Below, piece by piece: positions 24,749 to 33,826 of a DNA stretch of 38,258 nt; position 1 is the first letter of the stretch; every line of letters starts with the position of its first letter. The stretch comes from a virus: positions 1 to 38,258 of IMG/VR virus record IMGVR_UViG_3300027833_000112; one strand, written 5' to 3'. A model generated the notes under the pieces. It did not search any database and was not told the origin of the DNA. It worked only from the letters and a program-made list of their open reading frames with translations. A program made the position numbers and the translations under genes.

Positions 24749-26659
24749 ATGGATATGAAAGACCTGTTTCAGATGTTGGCTGAAGAAAAAGCCAAGAACT
24801 CTGCCGATCAGAAGAAAACAAAGAAAAAATCGAAAGATCTTCAAGGCGATTTCTTGGAGGCGTTTTCGTCTGAGCTGAAACAGTTGAAGGAAGAGGAAGA
24901 AAAACAAAAGCGCGAAGTCGCTGCCATGGAAGCGTGGTTGACATCACCGACAAACAAAGGCGGTGTTCAGGTTGAGGAGATTGTTGGCGACACAGAAGAT
25001 AAACTCCCTGAAATACAAGAAGTTGTCGAACAGGTCTTTGAAGAAGACAAAGAAATCCTAAAAGAATTAGTAGACACACCCCTTCAAGAACAGGCACTCG
25101 ACTTCTTGAAGACCAAGCGCGTTGAGTTATCTGAAGAACAGGTTAAAATAAAAGGTCTTGAGAAACAGATCGACGATGTGAAGAAATCAATCATGAGTAT
25201 TCGGTTGGGTCTTCAAGGTTCTTCGGGTGGTGGCGCAGTAAAGATAAAAGACATGGACGATTTAGATCGTTCAACTGCTCTTGTAAACAATAAATTTTTA
25301 AAATATAATTCAGCATCAGGTAAATGGGTCGGTGCAGATGCATCTGGTGGCGGGAGTGTAGATTTCTCGGCTGTCGGAGAAAGTATAGTTCCTTCAACAA
25401 CTGAAACATATGACCTCGGAACTGCATCAAAGAGATGGAACGATTTGTTCTTGGCAGGTGAAACTATTGATTTGGGTGGCACAAAGATATCCAAGGATAG
25501 TAGTGGAGATGTTTCATTTAAAGATAGTTCTGATAATCTCAAAAAGATCATAGTGGACGAGTTGCACATTGGTAATGGCGGTAATGTGCTGAAGTTGAAA
25601 TCGTCGGGTGGTAAGTTAAAGGCGGTTGACAATTCAAACTCCAAAGTCAGCCATGACGTTGCCTTCAACGAAATCACATCGACTCCCACCACATTAAGTG
25701 GATATGGAATCACCGACGCACAAGCAGCGTTGGTTTCAGCAACAAATATAAAAACAATCAACGGGACTTCTCTTCTAGGTAGTGGGAACATAACCGTATC
25801 TGGTGGCGGTGGTGGAGATGTGGCGTTTGCAGATGTTACCAGTAAACCAACTACTATCGCTGGATATGGTATCACTGATGCATTCGATGGCGCATATAGT
25901 TCGTTATCAGGTGCGCCAACTATACCAACTGTCTCAAATGATTTCACTAATGCTGACCACACTAAACTTAATGGGATTGAAGCATCTGCTGATGTAACTG
26001 ACACAGCTAATGTGGTCTCGGCATTGACAGCAGGGACTAATGTTACCATTGCAGCTGACGGAACTATTAGTTCGGCTGATACAAATACAACATATTCAGT
26101 GGGTGATGGTGGATTAACCCAAAATAACTTTACAGATGCGTTGAAGACTAAACTAGATGGTATTGAAGCATCGGCTGATGTGACGGATACTACAAATGTT
26201 GTTGCTGCTCTAACAGCAGGGACTAATGTAACAATCGCGTCAGACGGCACAATCAGTTCGACTGACACAAATACTACTTATAGTGTTGGCGACGGTGGTC
26301 TCACACAAAATAACTTTACAGATGCGTTGAAGACTAAACTAGATGGTATTGAAGCATCGGCTGATGTAACAGACACAGCTAATGTAACATCTGCTGGTGC
26401 ATTGATGGATACAGAGGTTACAAACCTCGCGGAAGTGAAAGCATTTGATTCTTCAGACTACGCAACAGCTGCACAGGGAACTAAAGCAGATACAGCGAAT
26501 GGCTGGGGTAATCACGCATCAGCTGGATACCTCACGTCAGCAACCACGTCGACAACGCAGTCAACAGGCGATAATACAACTAAAATTGCAACAACTGCCT
26601 TTGTCCAACAAGAAATTACTGCATTGAAGGCTCTGTTGTATGCTTATGACCAATCATAA
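24749..26659 (+). CDS. Long tail fibre-like protein with coiled-coil base and 62-residue repeats
   Basis: 636 residues. Residues about 1-155 are Lys/Glu-rich and helical (coiled coil), ending in a glycine hinge (GLQGSSGGG). A shaft of TYDLGTASKRWNDLFL and DELHIGNGG segments follows, as in trimeric phage fibres. Next are PTTLSGYGITDA and SKPTTIAGYGITDA units, then three copies of a unit around TKLxGIEASADVTDTxNV, with TAGTNVTIAxDGTISSxDTN (period 62 residues). The end (STGDNTTKIATTAFVQQEI) is a common fibre motif just before the C-terminus. It is likely an adsorption or side fibre; the receptor tip is not obvious. The start has no clear Shine-Dalgarno sequence. Confidence 0.8.
   Translation: MDMKDLFQMLAEEKAKNSADQKKTKKKSKDLQGDFLEAFSSELKQLKEEEEKQKREVAAMEAWLTSPTNKGGVQVEEIVGDTEDKLPEIQEVVEQVFEEDKEILKELVDTPLQEQALDFLKTKRVELSEEQVKIKGLEKQIDDVKKSIMSIRLGLQGSSGGGAVKIKDMDDLDRSTALVNNKFLKYNSASGKWVGADASGGGSVDFSAVGESIVPSTTETYDLGTASKRWNDLFLAGETIDLGGTKISKDSSGDVSFKDSSDNLKKIIVDELHIGNGGNVLKLKSSGGKLKAVDNSNSKVSHDVAFNEITSTPTTLSGYGITDAQAALVSATNIKTINGTSLLGSGNITVSGGGGGDVAFADVTSKPTTIAGYGITDAFDGAYSSLSGAPTIPTVSNDFTNADHTKLNGIEASADVTDTANVVSALTAGTNVTIAADGTISSADTNTTYSVGDGGLTQNNFTDALKTKLDGIEASADVTDTTNVVAALTAGTNVTIASDGTISSTDTNTTYSVGDGGLTQNNFTDALKTKLDGIEASADVTDTANVTSAGALMDTEVTNLAEVKAFDSSDYATAAQGTKADTANGWGNHASAGYLTSATTSTTQSTGDNTTKIATTAFVQQEITALKALLYAYDQS
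26120..26367 (+). repeat. Perfect 62-base direct repeat within the long fibre gene
   Basis: Bases 26120-26181 and 26306-26367 are identical over 62 bases, offset 186 bases (62 codons). They cover the NNFTDALKTKLDGIEASADV part of the repeating unit. Flanking parts of the unit differ at synonymous sites, so this section was probably homogenised recently. Confidence 0.95.
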
Positions 26660-26663
26660 GTCT

Positions 26664-26671
26664 TATAAATA
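26664..26671 (+). promoter_or_regulatory. T4-type late promoter core (TATAAATA)
   Basis: Exact core in the 47-base gap after the long fibre gene. The predicted start near 26677 gives a 30-base leader with AGGGG before the gp13 ATG at 26707. It would start the neck/packaging transcription unit. Confidence 0.85.
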
Positions 26672-26706
26672 GTACCAGACTTTAAACAAATTCATTAGGG
26701 GTTCAG

Positions 26707-27666
26707 ATGGCTCTATCAACTAGACAAGAACTAATAGATTACTGCCTTAGAAGATTGGGATTCCCTGTAATCGAAATAAACGTGGATGAAGATCAGGTTA
26801 GCGATCGCATCGATGATGCATTACAGTTATGGCAGGAATACCATTTTGATGGCGTAGAACGTGTGTATATTAAGAAAGCACTTGAAGGTTCTACTCTAAA
26901 TCTATCCGCTTCTGTTGCATTTATTGACGGGGAAACAGTTACAGGCGGCACATCAGGAGCGAAAGCTACTGTCGATAAAAGCAGTTCGGGTGACAAAGTA
27001 ATCTACGAAAACGTACAAGGTGCTGCAAAGTTCGCTGCAGGAGAGACAATCACTGGTTCTGACTCAGCACTTACTGCAACAATCAGCACAATCGTAAAAG
27101 GCGACATCGAGAACGGTTACATCACTATCGGTAATGAGATACTCGGTGTGACAAAAATGTTTAAGTTTGGTGGTATTGGCTCGACATCTAACTCTGATGG
27201 TCTGTTCGATATCGACTATCAATTTGCTCAAAACGATCTATACAATCTACTCAGCGCAGACGTCACATACTACTCAATGGTGAAGACTCACATGAATCTC
27301 CTTGAGAGTTTGTTTGTGAATGATCGCGCAATCAGATTTAATCGCAAAACGAACAAAATGTATATCGACACGGATATGGACAAGACTTTCGATATCGGTG
27401 ACTTCATTGTAGCAGAAGGTTATGCTCTTGTAGCTGGAGCAGACTACTCAGAAGTCTACAACGACTTATGGTTAAAGAAATATGCTACTGCATTGATAAA
27501 GCGGCAATGGGGAGAGAACATGAAAAAGTTCGGAGGAATCCAACTTCCTGGAGGTGTTACTCTCAACGGTGACGCTATCTTTGGCGAGGCTCTTGCTGAG
27601 ATTGGTCAAATCGAAGAAGAGATGCAAATAAGATACGAATTGCCCCCAACATTTATGACAGGTTGA
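26707..27666 (+). CDS. 13: gp13-like neck (head completion) protein
   Basis: The 319-residue length is near T4 gp13 (309). The family opening is clear: STRQELIDYCLRRLGFPVIE, then DRIDDALQLWQEYHFDGVER (residues 4-52), and the C-terminal half has VNDRAIRFNRKTNKMYIDTD and LWLKKYATALIKRQWGENMK. gp13 and gp14 close the head and join it to the tail. Residues about 70-131 are an extra-looking module (DGETVTGGTSGAKATV, AGETITGSDSALTATI) similar to one in the DUF4815-type protein. gp14 follows after three bases. Confidence 0.93.
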   Translation: MALSTRQELIDYCLRRLGFPVIEINVDEDQVSDRIDDALQLWQEYHFDGVERVYIKKALEGSTLNLSASVAFIDGETVTGGTSGAKATVDKSSSGDKVIYENVQGAAKFAAGETITGSDSALTATISTIVKGDIENGYITIGNEILGVTKMFKFGGIGSTSNSDGLFDIDYQFAQNDLYNLLSADVTYYSMVKTHMNLLESLFVNDRAIRFNRKTNKMYIDTDMDKTFDIGDFIVAEGYALVAGADYSEVYNDLWLKKYATALIKRQWGENMKKFGGIQLPGGVTLNGDAIFGEALAEIGQIEEEMQIRYELPPTFMTG

Positions 27667-27669
27667 TAA

Positions 27670-28413
27670 ATGGCTACCAATTTCTACTTTCAATCGGGCG
27701 ACACATCTGGAACCACTGCTGAACAACGGCTAGTGGAGGATCTTGTTGTCGAGTCGTTGAAGATTTATGGTCATGACATTTTCTATATGCCTCGTACATT
27801 CGTGAATACTGATACTATCTTTGACGAAGATGCATTATCTAAATTCGAACAAGCATACCCAGTTGAAATGTATCTAGAAAACGCAGAAGGGTTTGAGGGA
27901 GATGGAGAATTATTCCAGCGGTTTGGTCTTGAGATAAGAGATCAAGCAACATTCGTTTTGTCTAGAAAAAGATGGAACGATATTGTCAACAACACTGATG
28001 GAAGCACATTTGTCGGTGGCGGTGACAGACCGATGGAGGGAGATCTGTTATATTTTCCCAAAACCAGATCCCTCATGGAAATCAAATTTGTTGAATTCCA
28101 AGACCCCTTCTACCAACTCGGAAAGATCTATGTGTTCAAACTCAAATGTGAGTTGTTCGAGTATGGTTCTGAGAGAATCGACACAGGTAATGCTGCAATT
28201 GATCAAATCGAAGACGACAACACAGTTGATCAACTTCTGTTTGAACTTGTTCTCGAAGATGCTTCAGGTAATCTTACACTGGAAGATGGCGGCTCTCTCA
28301 TCAAAGAAGACTATGCAATCAAACCTTCTGTTCAGGGAGACGATTTCAAAGCAGCAGAGATTGCTAGTAATATCCTTGACTTCACTGAATCTAACCCATT
28401 CGGAGACTTATAA
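27670..28413 (+). CDS. 14: gp14-like neck protein
   Basis: 247 residues versus 256 in T4. It opens MATNFYFQSGDTSGTTAEQR and contains ESLKIYGHDIFYMPRTFVN, FEQAYPVEMYLENAEGFEGD and RFGLEIRDQATFVLSRKRW, the conserved gp14 core. With gp13 it builds the neck below the portal vertex. The TAATG junction (one-base overlap) couples it to gp15. No unusual insertion was seen. Confidence 0.94.
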   Translation: MATNFYFQSGDTSGTTAEQRLVEDLVVESLKIYGHDIFYMPRTFVNTDTIFDEDALSKFEQAYPVEMYLENAEGFEGDGELFQRFGLEIRDQATFVLSRKRWNDIVNNTDGSTFVGGGDRPMEGDLLYFPKTRSLMEIKFVEFQDPFYQLGKIYVFKLKCELFEYGSERIDTGNAAIDQIEDDNTVDQLLFELVLEDASGNLTLEDGGSLIKEDYAIKPSVQGDDFKAAEIASNILDFTESNPFGDL

Positions 28414-29435
28414 TGTTTAAGGGTAAGAATTTTTATCACTCTCATGTCCGTAAAGCAGTCGCAGCATTTGGAACCATATTCAACAACATCATAATAGAGA
28501 GAAAAGACTCTTCTGGTTCTGTCGCCCAGACATTGAGAGTACCCCTTGCGTATTCCACAAAACAAAAATTTATCTCTAGAATTGAGCAAGTCCCGACTGT
28601 CGAAAGTCGTGGTGAAGTCGCTATTGTACTTCCTCGTATGGGGTTTGAAATCATCTCACTGCAATATGATGCAGCAAGAAGGGTCTCTCCCATCCACCAC
28701 CATAAAAAGGGTTCGGGATCGGCAACTTCTGTAAAGAGTGTATTCACATCTACACCGTATGACCTCAGTTTACAACTATATGTGTTTGCAAAAAACCAAG
28801 ACGATGGATTGCAAATAATCGAACAAATTCTTCCTTTCTTCAATCCAGACTTCAGCATCACTGTCAATGATCTACCTGAGTTGGGTATCAAGCGAGACAT
28901 CAAACTTACACTGGATTCAGTTGCGTACGAAGACCAGTCACAAGGAACTTTTGCTGATAGAGCAAGTATCGTCTGGACTCTCACGTTCAATATGAAACTT
29001 AATTTCTATGGTCATGTGGGCGACCAAAATGTTATCAAGAAAGCAGTTGCCAATATATTCCAAAATCCAGATTTGGCTGGTGCACGTACCACTCAACAAT
29101 ATACTGTGGTGGCAGCGACAGCGACTGGAGTTGCAACCCTCATAAGCCAGTCAGTCGATGCAATATCTCTTACATATGCAGGCGGCAACTATGGAGAGAA
29201 TGGACCAAATGTTACCATTTCTGGTGGCGGTGGTTCTGGAGCAAGAGCATCGGTTGTCATGGAAGTCGATCCTATAAATACTGGAAAGTACAGAGTCAAA
29301 AATGTAATTATTAATGATGGCGGTAGTGGATACACTTCCGTACCAACGGTCACATTCGAAGCACCAGATTCAGGGAATCAGAGTGTGGATGATGCATACC
29401 GATTCCTTGAAGAGTTTGATCAGACTTATGAGTAA
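28413..29435 (+). CDS. 15: gp15-like tail terminator/sheath stabiliser with C-terminal extension
   Basis: 340 residues, longer than T4 gp15 (272). Residues 1-225 carry the family pattern: NFYHSHVRKAVAAFGTIFNN, PLAYSTKQKFISRIEQ, IVLPRMGFEIISLQYDAARR, YDLSLQLYVFAKNQDDGLQI and QILPFFNPDFSI. gp15 caps the finished tail and binds the neck. The extra length is a beta-repeat module (about 229-325) with GGGGSGARASV and GGSGYTSVPTVTF, related to those in gp18 and the wedge proteins. The gene overlaps gp16 by eight bases (ATGAGTAA). A late-promoter core lies within it. Confidence 0.92.
   Translation: MFKGKNFYHSHVRKAVAAFGTIFNNIIIERKDSSGSVAQTLRVPLAYSTKQKFISRIEQVPTVESRGEVAIVLPRMGFEIISLQYDAARRVSPIHHHKKGSGSATSVKSVFTSTPYDLSLQLYVFAKNQDDGLQIIEQILPFFNPDFSITVNDLPELGIKRDIKLTLDSVAYEDQSQGTFADRASIVWTLTFNMKLNFYGHVGDQNVIKKAVANIFQNPDLAGARTTQQYTVVAATATGVATLISQSVDAISLTYAGGNYGENGPNVTISGGGGSGARASVVMEVDPINTGKYRVKNVIINDGGSGYTSVPTVTFEAPDSGNQSVDDAYRFLEEFDQTYE
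29273..29280 (+). promoter_or_regulatory. T4-type late promoter core inside gp15
   Basis: Exact TATAAATA in the 3' part of the gp15 gene. The predicted start near 29286 is 142 bases before the gp16 ATG. It could supply extra terminase mRNA. Being intragenic and in the repeat-module region, it is less certain than the intergenic copies. Confidence 0.4.
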
Positions 29436-29874
29436 AAATAAAGTATTTGATGCCTTAGATAAAACCTTCGAGACTTCAACGAAGTCTACTGAGGTCACAA
29501 CACCAGTGGTCACAAATGGTAATGTCGAAGAAGATTTTGAAGAGGCACGTGGTGCGCTAAAAAGAGCCATGGCATACAGTGAGTCGACACTTCAGGGCAT
29601 TGTCAATGTTGCCGAGAACAGCGACAATCCGAGAGCATATGAAGTTGCTGGTCAGTTGATTAAAATGTTTGGTGATCAAGCCAAAGATATTTTAGAGTTG
29701 CAACAAAAGAAAAAGAAAATAGATCAAGCAGATGGAATAAAACCAGCCGCCACCAGCATCGGTCACCAGACCAATGTTCTATTTAATGGAAGCACATCAG
29801 ATCTGATGAAAGCATTGAAACAAGATGACGAGAAAGTCATCGAAGGCGAAGTAAAAAATGGCAATACCGACTGA
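29428..29874 (+). CDS. 16: gp16-like small terminase subunit
   Basis: 148 residues from the ATG at 29428; a longer reading from 29314 was rejected because its first 38 residues are the shifted shadow of gp15. T4 gp16 has 164. The central part (EEARGALKRAMAYSESTLQG, then NPRAYEVAGQLIKMFGDQAK, followed by LELQQKKKKI) is the helical-hairpin/coiled-coil core of T4-type small terminases, which recognise DNA and stimulate the packaging ATPase. The gene overlaps gp15 by eight bases and gp17 by 17, a classical packaging order. Confidence 0.9.
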   Translation: MSKNKVFDALDKTFETSTKSTEVTTPVVTNGNVEEDFEEARGALKRAMAYSESTLQGIVNVAENSDNPRAYEVAGQLIKMFGDQAKDILELQQKKKKIDQADGIKPAATSIGHQTNVLFNGSTSDLMKALKQDDEKVIEGEVKNGNTD

Positions 29875-31495
29875 AGAAACTTCCTATCACGGAAATCCAA
29901 ATTTAAAATCTATTGGTCATCAACACGATTTCACAAAGGAGCAAATAAACGAACTCCTGAAGTGCAAAGATGACCCAATTTATTTCATTGAAACCTATTG
30001 TCAGATTGTAACTCTGGATAAAGGGTTGCAACCATTTAAATTATATCCTTGTCAAAAAGAAAAAGTCGATTTCATTATGAATAATCGACAGACTATCTTG
30101 ATGGAGGGTCGTCAGCAAGGTAAAACTGTAACAGCTGCAGCCTGTATCCTCCACTATAGTATCTTCCAAGAAAATAAAACCGTCGCAATCCTCGCCAACA
30201 AAACAGCAGCAGCGAGAGAAGTTCTTTCTCGATACCAGATTATGTACGAGGGTCTTCCAATATGGATGCAACAGGGCGTAAAGACTTGGAACAAAGGTAA
30301 TGTCGATCTAGAAAATGGCTCTGTTGTATTTACTGCGGCAACAACATCTTCTGGTATTCGAGGAAAGTCGGTAAACTGGCTGTACATCGATGAGGCAGCA
30401 ATCATCCCAAATAATATTGCTGAAGAGTTCTTCACCGCTGTATATCCAACCATTTCTGCTGGTCAAACTACAAAGATTCTATTGACCTCTACGCCACTCG
30501 GGTATAATCATTTTTGGAAATTCTGGAATGAAGCTGAAAATGGCGAGAATGGATTCAAGAGAATGTTTATTCACTATAGTCAAATTCCAGGAAGGGATGA
30601 GGCGTGGGCAGAAGAACAAAATAAACTTCTTGGTGATTTGAAATTTAATCAGGAAGTCCTTTGTGAGTTCTTGGGTTCTACAAATACGCTGATCAATGGT
30701 AAAACATTGGCGGTTATGTCTGCGAAAAACCCCGAATATAGCAAAGATGGCTTAGATCTATATGAGAATCCAATCCCCGACCACTACTATATGATGACGG
30801 TAGACGTGGCTCGAGGAGTTGGTGGTGATTATTCAGCATTTACATTGATTGATGTAACAGAGATGCCATATCGGTTAGTCGGTAAGTATAAGGACAATAA
30901 AATATCTCCGATGTTATATCCCAGTATCATATCCAAAGTCGGAAAAGACTTCAACAATGCATTTGTGTTAGTCGAGGCGAATGATATTGGTCAGCAAGTA
31001 TTAGATATTTTACACCAAGAAGAAGAATATGAGAATATCTTTACAACTCTGACTGAGAACGGAAAACAATATTTGACTCCTGGATTTGGTCGTTCAGCAA
31101 AACTCGGTGTTACAACGTCCAAAGCAGTTAAACGTCAGGGTTGTTTTGCAATTAAATCTCTTGTCGAAGATACCAAATTATTGATCCACGATGCTGAAGT
31201 TATCGGTGAATTATCTGTTTTTACAGAAAAGGGGCAGACGTTCCAAGCCGACGAGGGGTACAATGATGACCTCGCGATGACATTAGTGTTGTTCGGTTGG
31301 GTTACAACCAACTCATTCTTCGCAGATCTAACTAATGTGAATGTTCGGGAAGGGTTATTCAACGCTGAGATGCGTATGATTGAGAACGATTTAACTCCTT
31401 TTGGTCAAATAGTAGATGGAACAGAGGAAGAAGTAGAGATTATGGGCGGTGATATCTGGTATACGATAAACCAAGAGAAAACGTCATTATTATAA
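29858..31495 (+). CDS. 17: gp17-like large terminase (packaging ATPase/nuclease)
   Basis: 545 residues (T4 gp17 is 610). The ATPase part shows the Walker A-like loop EGRQQGKT (83-90), following FKLYPCQKEKVDFIMNNRQT, and Walker B NWLYIDEAA with D178 and E179. A coupling TSTPLGYNHF motif comes next. The C-terminal nuclease has the RNase H-like acidic residues D316 (MTVDVARGVGGDYS), E373 (LVEANDIG) and D470 or D471 (YNDDLAM). The protein pumps DNA into the prohead and cuts headful concatemers. Its stop codon lies within the late promoter of gp18. Confidence 0.97.
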   Translation: MAIPTEETSYHGNPNLKSIGHQHDFTKEQINELLKCKDDPIYFIETYCQIVTLDKGLQPFKLYPCQKEKVDFIMNNRQTILMEGRQQGKTVTAAACILHYSIFQENKTVAILANKTAAAREVLSRYQIMYEGLPIWMQQGVKTWNKGNVDLENGSVVFTAATTSSGIRGKSVNWLYIDEAAIIPNNIAEEFFTAVYPTISAGQTTKILLTSTPLGYNHFWKFWNEAENGENGFKRMFIHYSQIPGRDEAWAEEQNKLLGDLKFNQEVLCEFLGSTNTLINGKTLAVMSAKNPEYSKDGLDLYENPIPDHYYMMTVDVARGVGGDYSAFTLIDVTEMPYRLVGKYKDNKISPMLYPSIISKVGKDFNNAFVLVEANDIGQQVLDILHQEEEYENIFTTLTENGKQYLTPGFGRSAKLGVTTSKAVKRQGCFAIKSLVEDTKLLIHDAEVIGELSVFTEKGQTFQADEGYNDDLAMTLVLFGWVTTNSFFADLTNVNVREGLFNAEMRMIENDLTPFGQIVDGTEEEVEIMGGDIWYTINQEKTSLL

Positions 31496-31498
31496 ATA
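31491..31498 (+). promoter_or_regulatory. T4-type late promoter core overlapping the gp17 stop
   Basis: Exact TATAAATA; the TAA stop of gp17 (31493-31495) is part of the core. The predicted start near 31504 gives a 57-base leader with GAGGAGA before the sheath gene at 31561, as expected for one of the most abundant virion proteins. Confidence 0.88.
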
Positions 31499-31560
31499 AT
31501 TTCAGTAAAAGCAATTTAGCATAATAATAACGATTATCCATAATATCGAGGAGATAAAAA

Positions 31561-33804
31561 ATGGCATTTCAATTAAGTCCAGGAGTTCTCGTAAGAGAAC
31601 AAGACGCGACAGCTGTCGTTCCTGCTGTTGGAACTACAGTCGGTGGGTTTGCAGGCGATTTCGCTTGGGGTCCAGCAAGAGAGTTAGTTTCAATCTCGGG
31701 TGAAAACGAATTAGTTGAGCGTTTCGGCAAGCCAGCAAAAGCAAACAATGTAGACTTCCTTACAGCTTCATCTTTCTTAGCATACGGTTCAAACCTTCTT
31801 GTATCGAGAGAAGTTGGCGCGACTGCTAAGAACGCTGTTGCAACAGCAAGCGGTGGCTTGACTACTACCGCAGTAGTAACTGCTGGTGGTTCTGGTTATA
31901 CCTCTACCCCAACAGTCTCAATCGCTGCCCCAACTGGTGTAATACCAGACAATGGCGGTCGAACTGCAACGGCAACAGCAACTATCACTGGTGACGCTGT
32001 AACAGCAATCACTATCACAGATGCAGGTTACGGTTATGCAATCAATGGCACTGACCCAGTCGTAACCATTTCTGGTGGCGGTGGCTCTGGTGCAACTGCT
32101 ACTGTTGCAATCGATGACGCGAATCCAATCGGTAAGCTGATCAGAAACGATGATGAATATGACGCATCGTATGCTGGTGAAACTAATGGTGTTGGTCCAT
32201 TTGCCGCAAAATATGCAGGCATACTCGGAAACAGCCTGAAGGTTTCTGTCGGTGACATCGGAACATTCGGTGGTAGCGTTTCAATGACTGTCACTATCAG
32301 TGCTGGTGGATCTGGTTATACCTCTGCCCCTACCGTAGCAATCGGTGCCTCGCCTTCCGCTGGCGGTACTGCTGTTGGTGTCGCTACTCTAACTGGCGAC
32401 GCTGTTAGTGGTGTTACAATTGCCTATCCAGGATTTGGGTACACTTCTGCTCCTGCAATCACTTTTTCTGGTGGCGGTGGCACTGGTGCAACTGCTACTA
32501 CAACTTTGGTAACACAGTGGGTATATGAAAAAGAGTTTGATACAGTTCCAGGAACTACTGACTGGGCTGCTTCCAATGGTGTGAACTTTGACGAATTACA
32601 TGTTATCGTAATTGACGAAAACGGTGCTATCACTGGTAAGGCTGGAACTGTTCTTGAGAAGTTTGAAGGACTTTCAAAAATCCAAGGTGCTCGCGCTGAT
32701 GACAACTCCGTAAATTACTACAAAGACGCGATTAATGCAAAATCTAAGTGGATTCGTTTCACTGATCAGGTCGACACAACAGCAACTTCTGTTGGTACTG
32801 CTTGGGGACAAGACTTGGCGACAACATTAGCTAATGAATCAGCTGGTGGTGTGTCACAACCGTATCCAAGAATTCTAACTTCGAATGACGTGGTTGCGTG
32901 GTCTTTCTCTGGTGGTGTACATGTTTCACCGACTAATGGAGATCTCCAGACCTCATACCTGAAGTTCGCAAACGACGAAGAAACTGATGTTAGCTTAATC
33001 TTTGCTGGTGCGCATAGTTCGACTGTTGGTGATTATATCATCGACAATGTAACAGAAATCCGTAAAGACTGTCTAGCGTTTGTTTCCCCTGCAAAAGCCA
33101 GCGTTGTGAATAACTCAGGTTCTGAAGTTACTGATATCACAGCTGAGTTGGCAAACTACACAAGATCTTCTTTCGCTGTCATGGATAGTGGTTGGAAGTA
33201 TATGTATGACCGCTACAACGATGTTTATGCGTGGGTTCCTTGTAATGCTGACACTGCTGGTTGCTGTGTAACTGCTGACCTTGAAGCTGATCCATGGTTC
33301 TCGCCTGCTGGTGTAAATCGCGGTTCTATCAAGAACGCTGTTAAGTTGGCATTCAATCCTAAGAAGTCTGACCGCGACACATTATACTCTGCTGGCGTGA
33401 ACCCAATCGTTCAGTCGTCTCAGCAAGGTATCATCTTGTTCGGTGATAAGACTCTACTGGCTAGATCCAGCGCATTCAACCGCATCAATGTTCGTAGACT
33501 GTTTATCGTTATCGAGAAAGCAGTGGCGGCAGCTGCTAAGTTCCAGTTGTTTGAATTCAACGATGCCTTTACTCGTGCCCAGTTCCGTTCTCTAGTAGAA
33601 CCGTTCTTGCGTGACGTACAAGGTCGTCGTGGTGTTTATGACTTCCGCGTTGTTTGTGATGAAACAAATAACACTGGTCAGGTTATTGACAGCAACGAAT
33701 TCCGCGCTGACATCTTTATTAAGCCAGCGAAATCAATTAACTTTATCACTTTGACATTCGTAGCGACTCGAACAGGTATCTCGTTCGAAGAGCTGGGTGC
33801 TTAA
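31561..33804 (+). CDS. 18: gp18-like contractile tail sheath protein with two inserted modules
   Basis: 747 residues versus 659 in T4. Residues 1-95 match the sheath N-terminus (FQLSPGVLVREQDATAVVPA, then FAWGPAREL and FGKPAKANNVDFLTASSFLA). The C-terminal part has the conserved FNPKKSDRDTLYSAGVNPIV, then KTLLARSSAFNRINVRRLF and FVEPFLRDVQGRRGVYDF-like segments, which polymerise and lock on contraction. Two beta-repeat modules interrupt it at about residues 101-184 and 242-316 (GGSGYTSTPTVSI and GGSGYTSAPTVAI). They probably project from the sheath. A strong leader and its own late promoter precede it. Confidence 0.95.
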   Translation: MAFQLSPGVLVREQDATAVVPAVGTTVGGFAGDFAWGPARELVSISGENELVERFGKPAKANNVDFLTASSFLAYGSNLLVSREVGATAKNAVATASGGLTTTAVVTAGGSGYTSTPTVSIAAPTGVIPDNGGRTATATATITGDAVTAITITDAGYGYAINGTDPVVTISGGGGSGATATVAIDDANPIGKLIRNDDEYDASYAGETNGVGPFAAKYAGILGNSLKVSVGDIGTFGGSVSMTVTISAGGSGYTSAPTVAIGASPSAGGTAVGVATLTGDAVSGVTIAYPGFGYTSAPAITFSGGGGTGATATTTLVTQWVYEKEFDTVPGTTDWAASNGVNFDELHVIVIDENGAITGKAGTVLEKFEGLSKIQGARADDNSVNYYKDAINAKSKWIRFTDQVDTTATSVGTAWGQDLATTLANESAGGVSQPYPRILTSNDVVAWSFSGGVHVSPTNGDLQTSYLKFANDEETDVSLIFAGAHSSTVGDYIIDNVTEIRKDCLAFVSPAKASVVNNSGSEVTDITAELANYTRSSFAVMDSGWKYMYDRYNDVYAWVPCNADTAGCCVTADLEADPWFSPAGVNRGSIKNAVKLAFNPKKSDRDTLYSAGVNPIVQSSQQGIILFGDKTLLARSSAFNRINVRRLFIVIEKAVAAAAKFQLFEFNDAFTRAQFRSLVEPFLRDVQGRRGVYDFRVVCDETNNTGQVIDSNEFRADIFIKPAKSINFITLTFVATRTGISFEELGA

Positions 33805-33826
33805 TCTAGAATTATAGGAGACAAAA

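Noticed and set aside
24546-25097. 183-residue open frame on the - strand
   Set aside because: It spans the junction of two well-supported + strand genes and reads as Leu/Arg/Val shadow sequence.
25213-26268. Long (351-residue) open frame on the - strand
   Set aside because: It lies opposite the fibre gene, follows its repeats and Pro/Val/Ser-rich shadow composition, and has no family motif.
28442-28990. 182-residue open frame on the - strand inside gp15
   Set aside because: It is entirely antisense to a conserved gene, with no ribosome-binding site or motif.
29314-29427. Longer start for gp16
   Set aside because: These codons are the shifted reading of the gp15 end; the ATG at 29428 gives the usual small-terminase length and an eight-base overlap.
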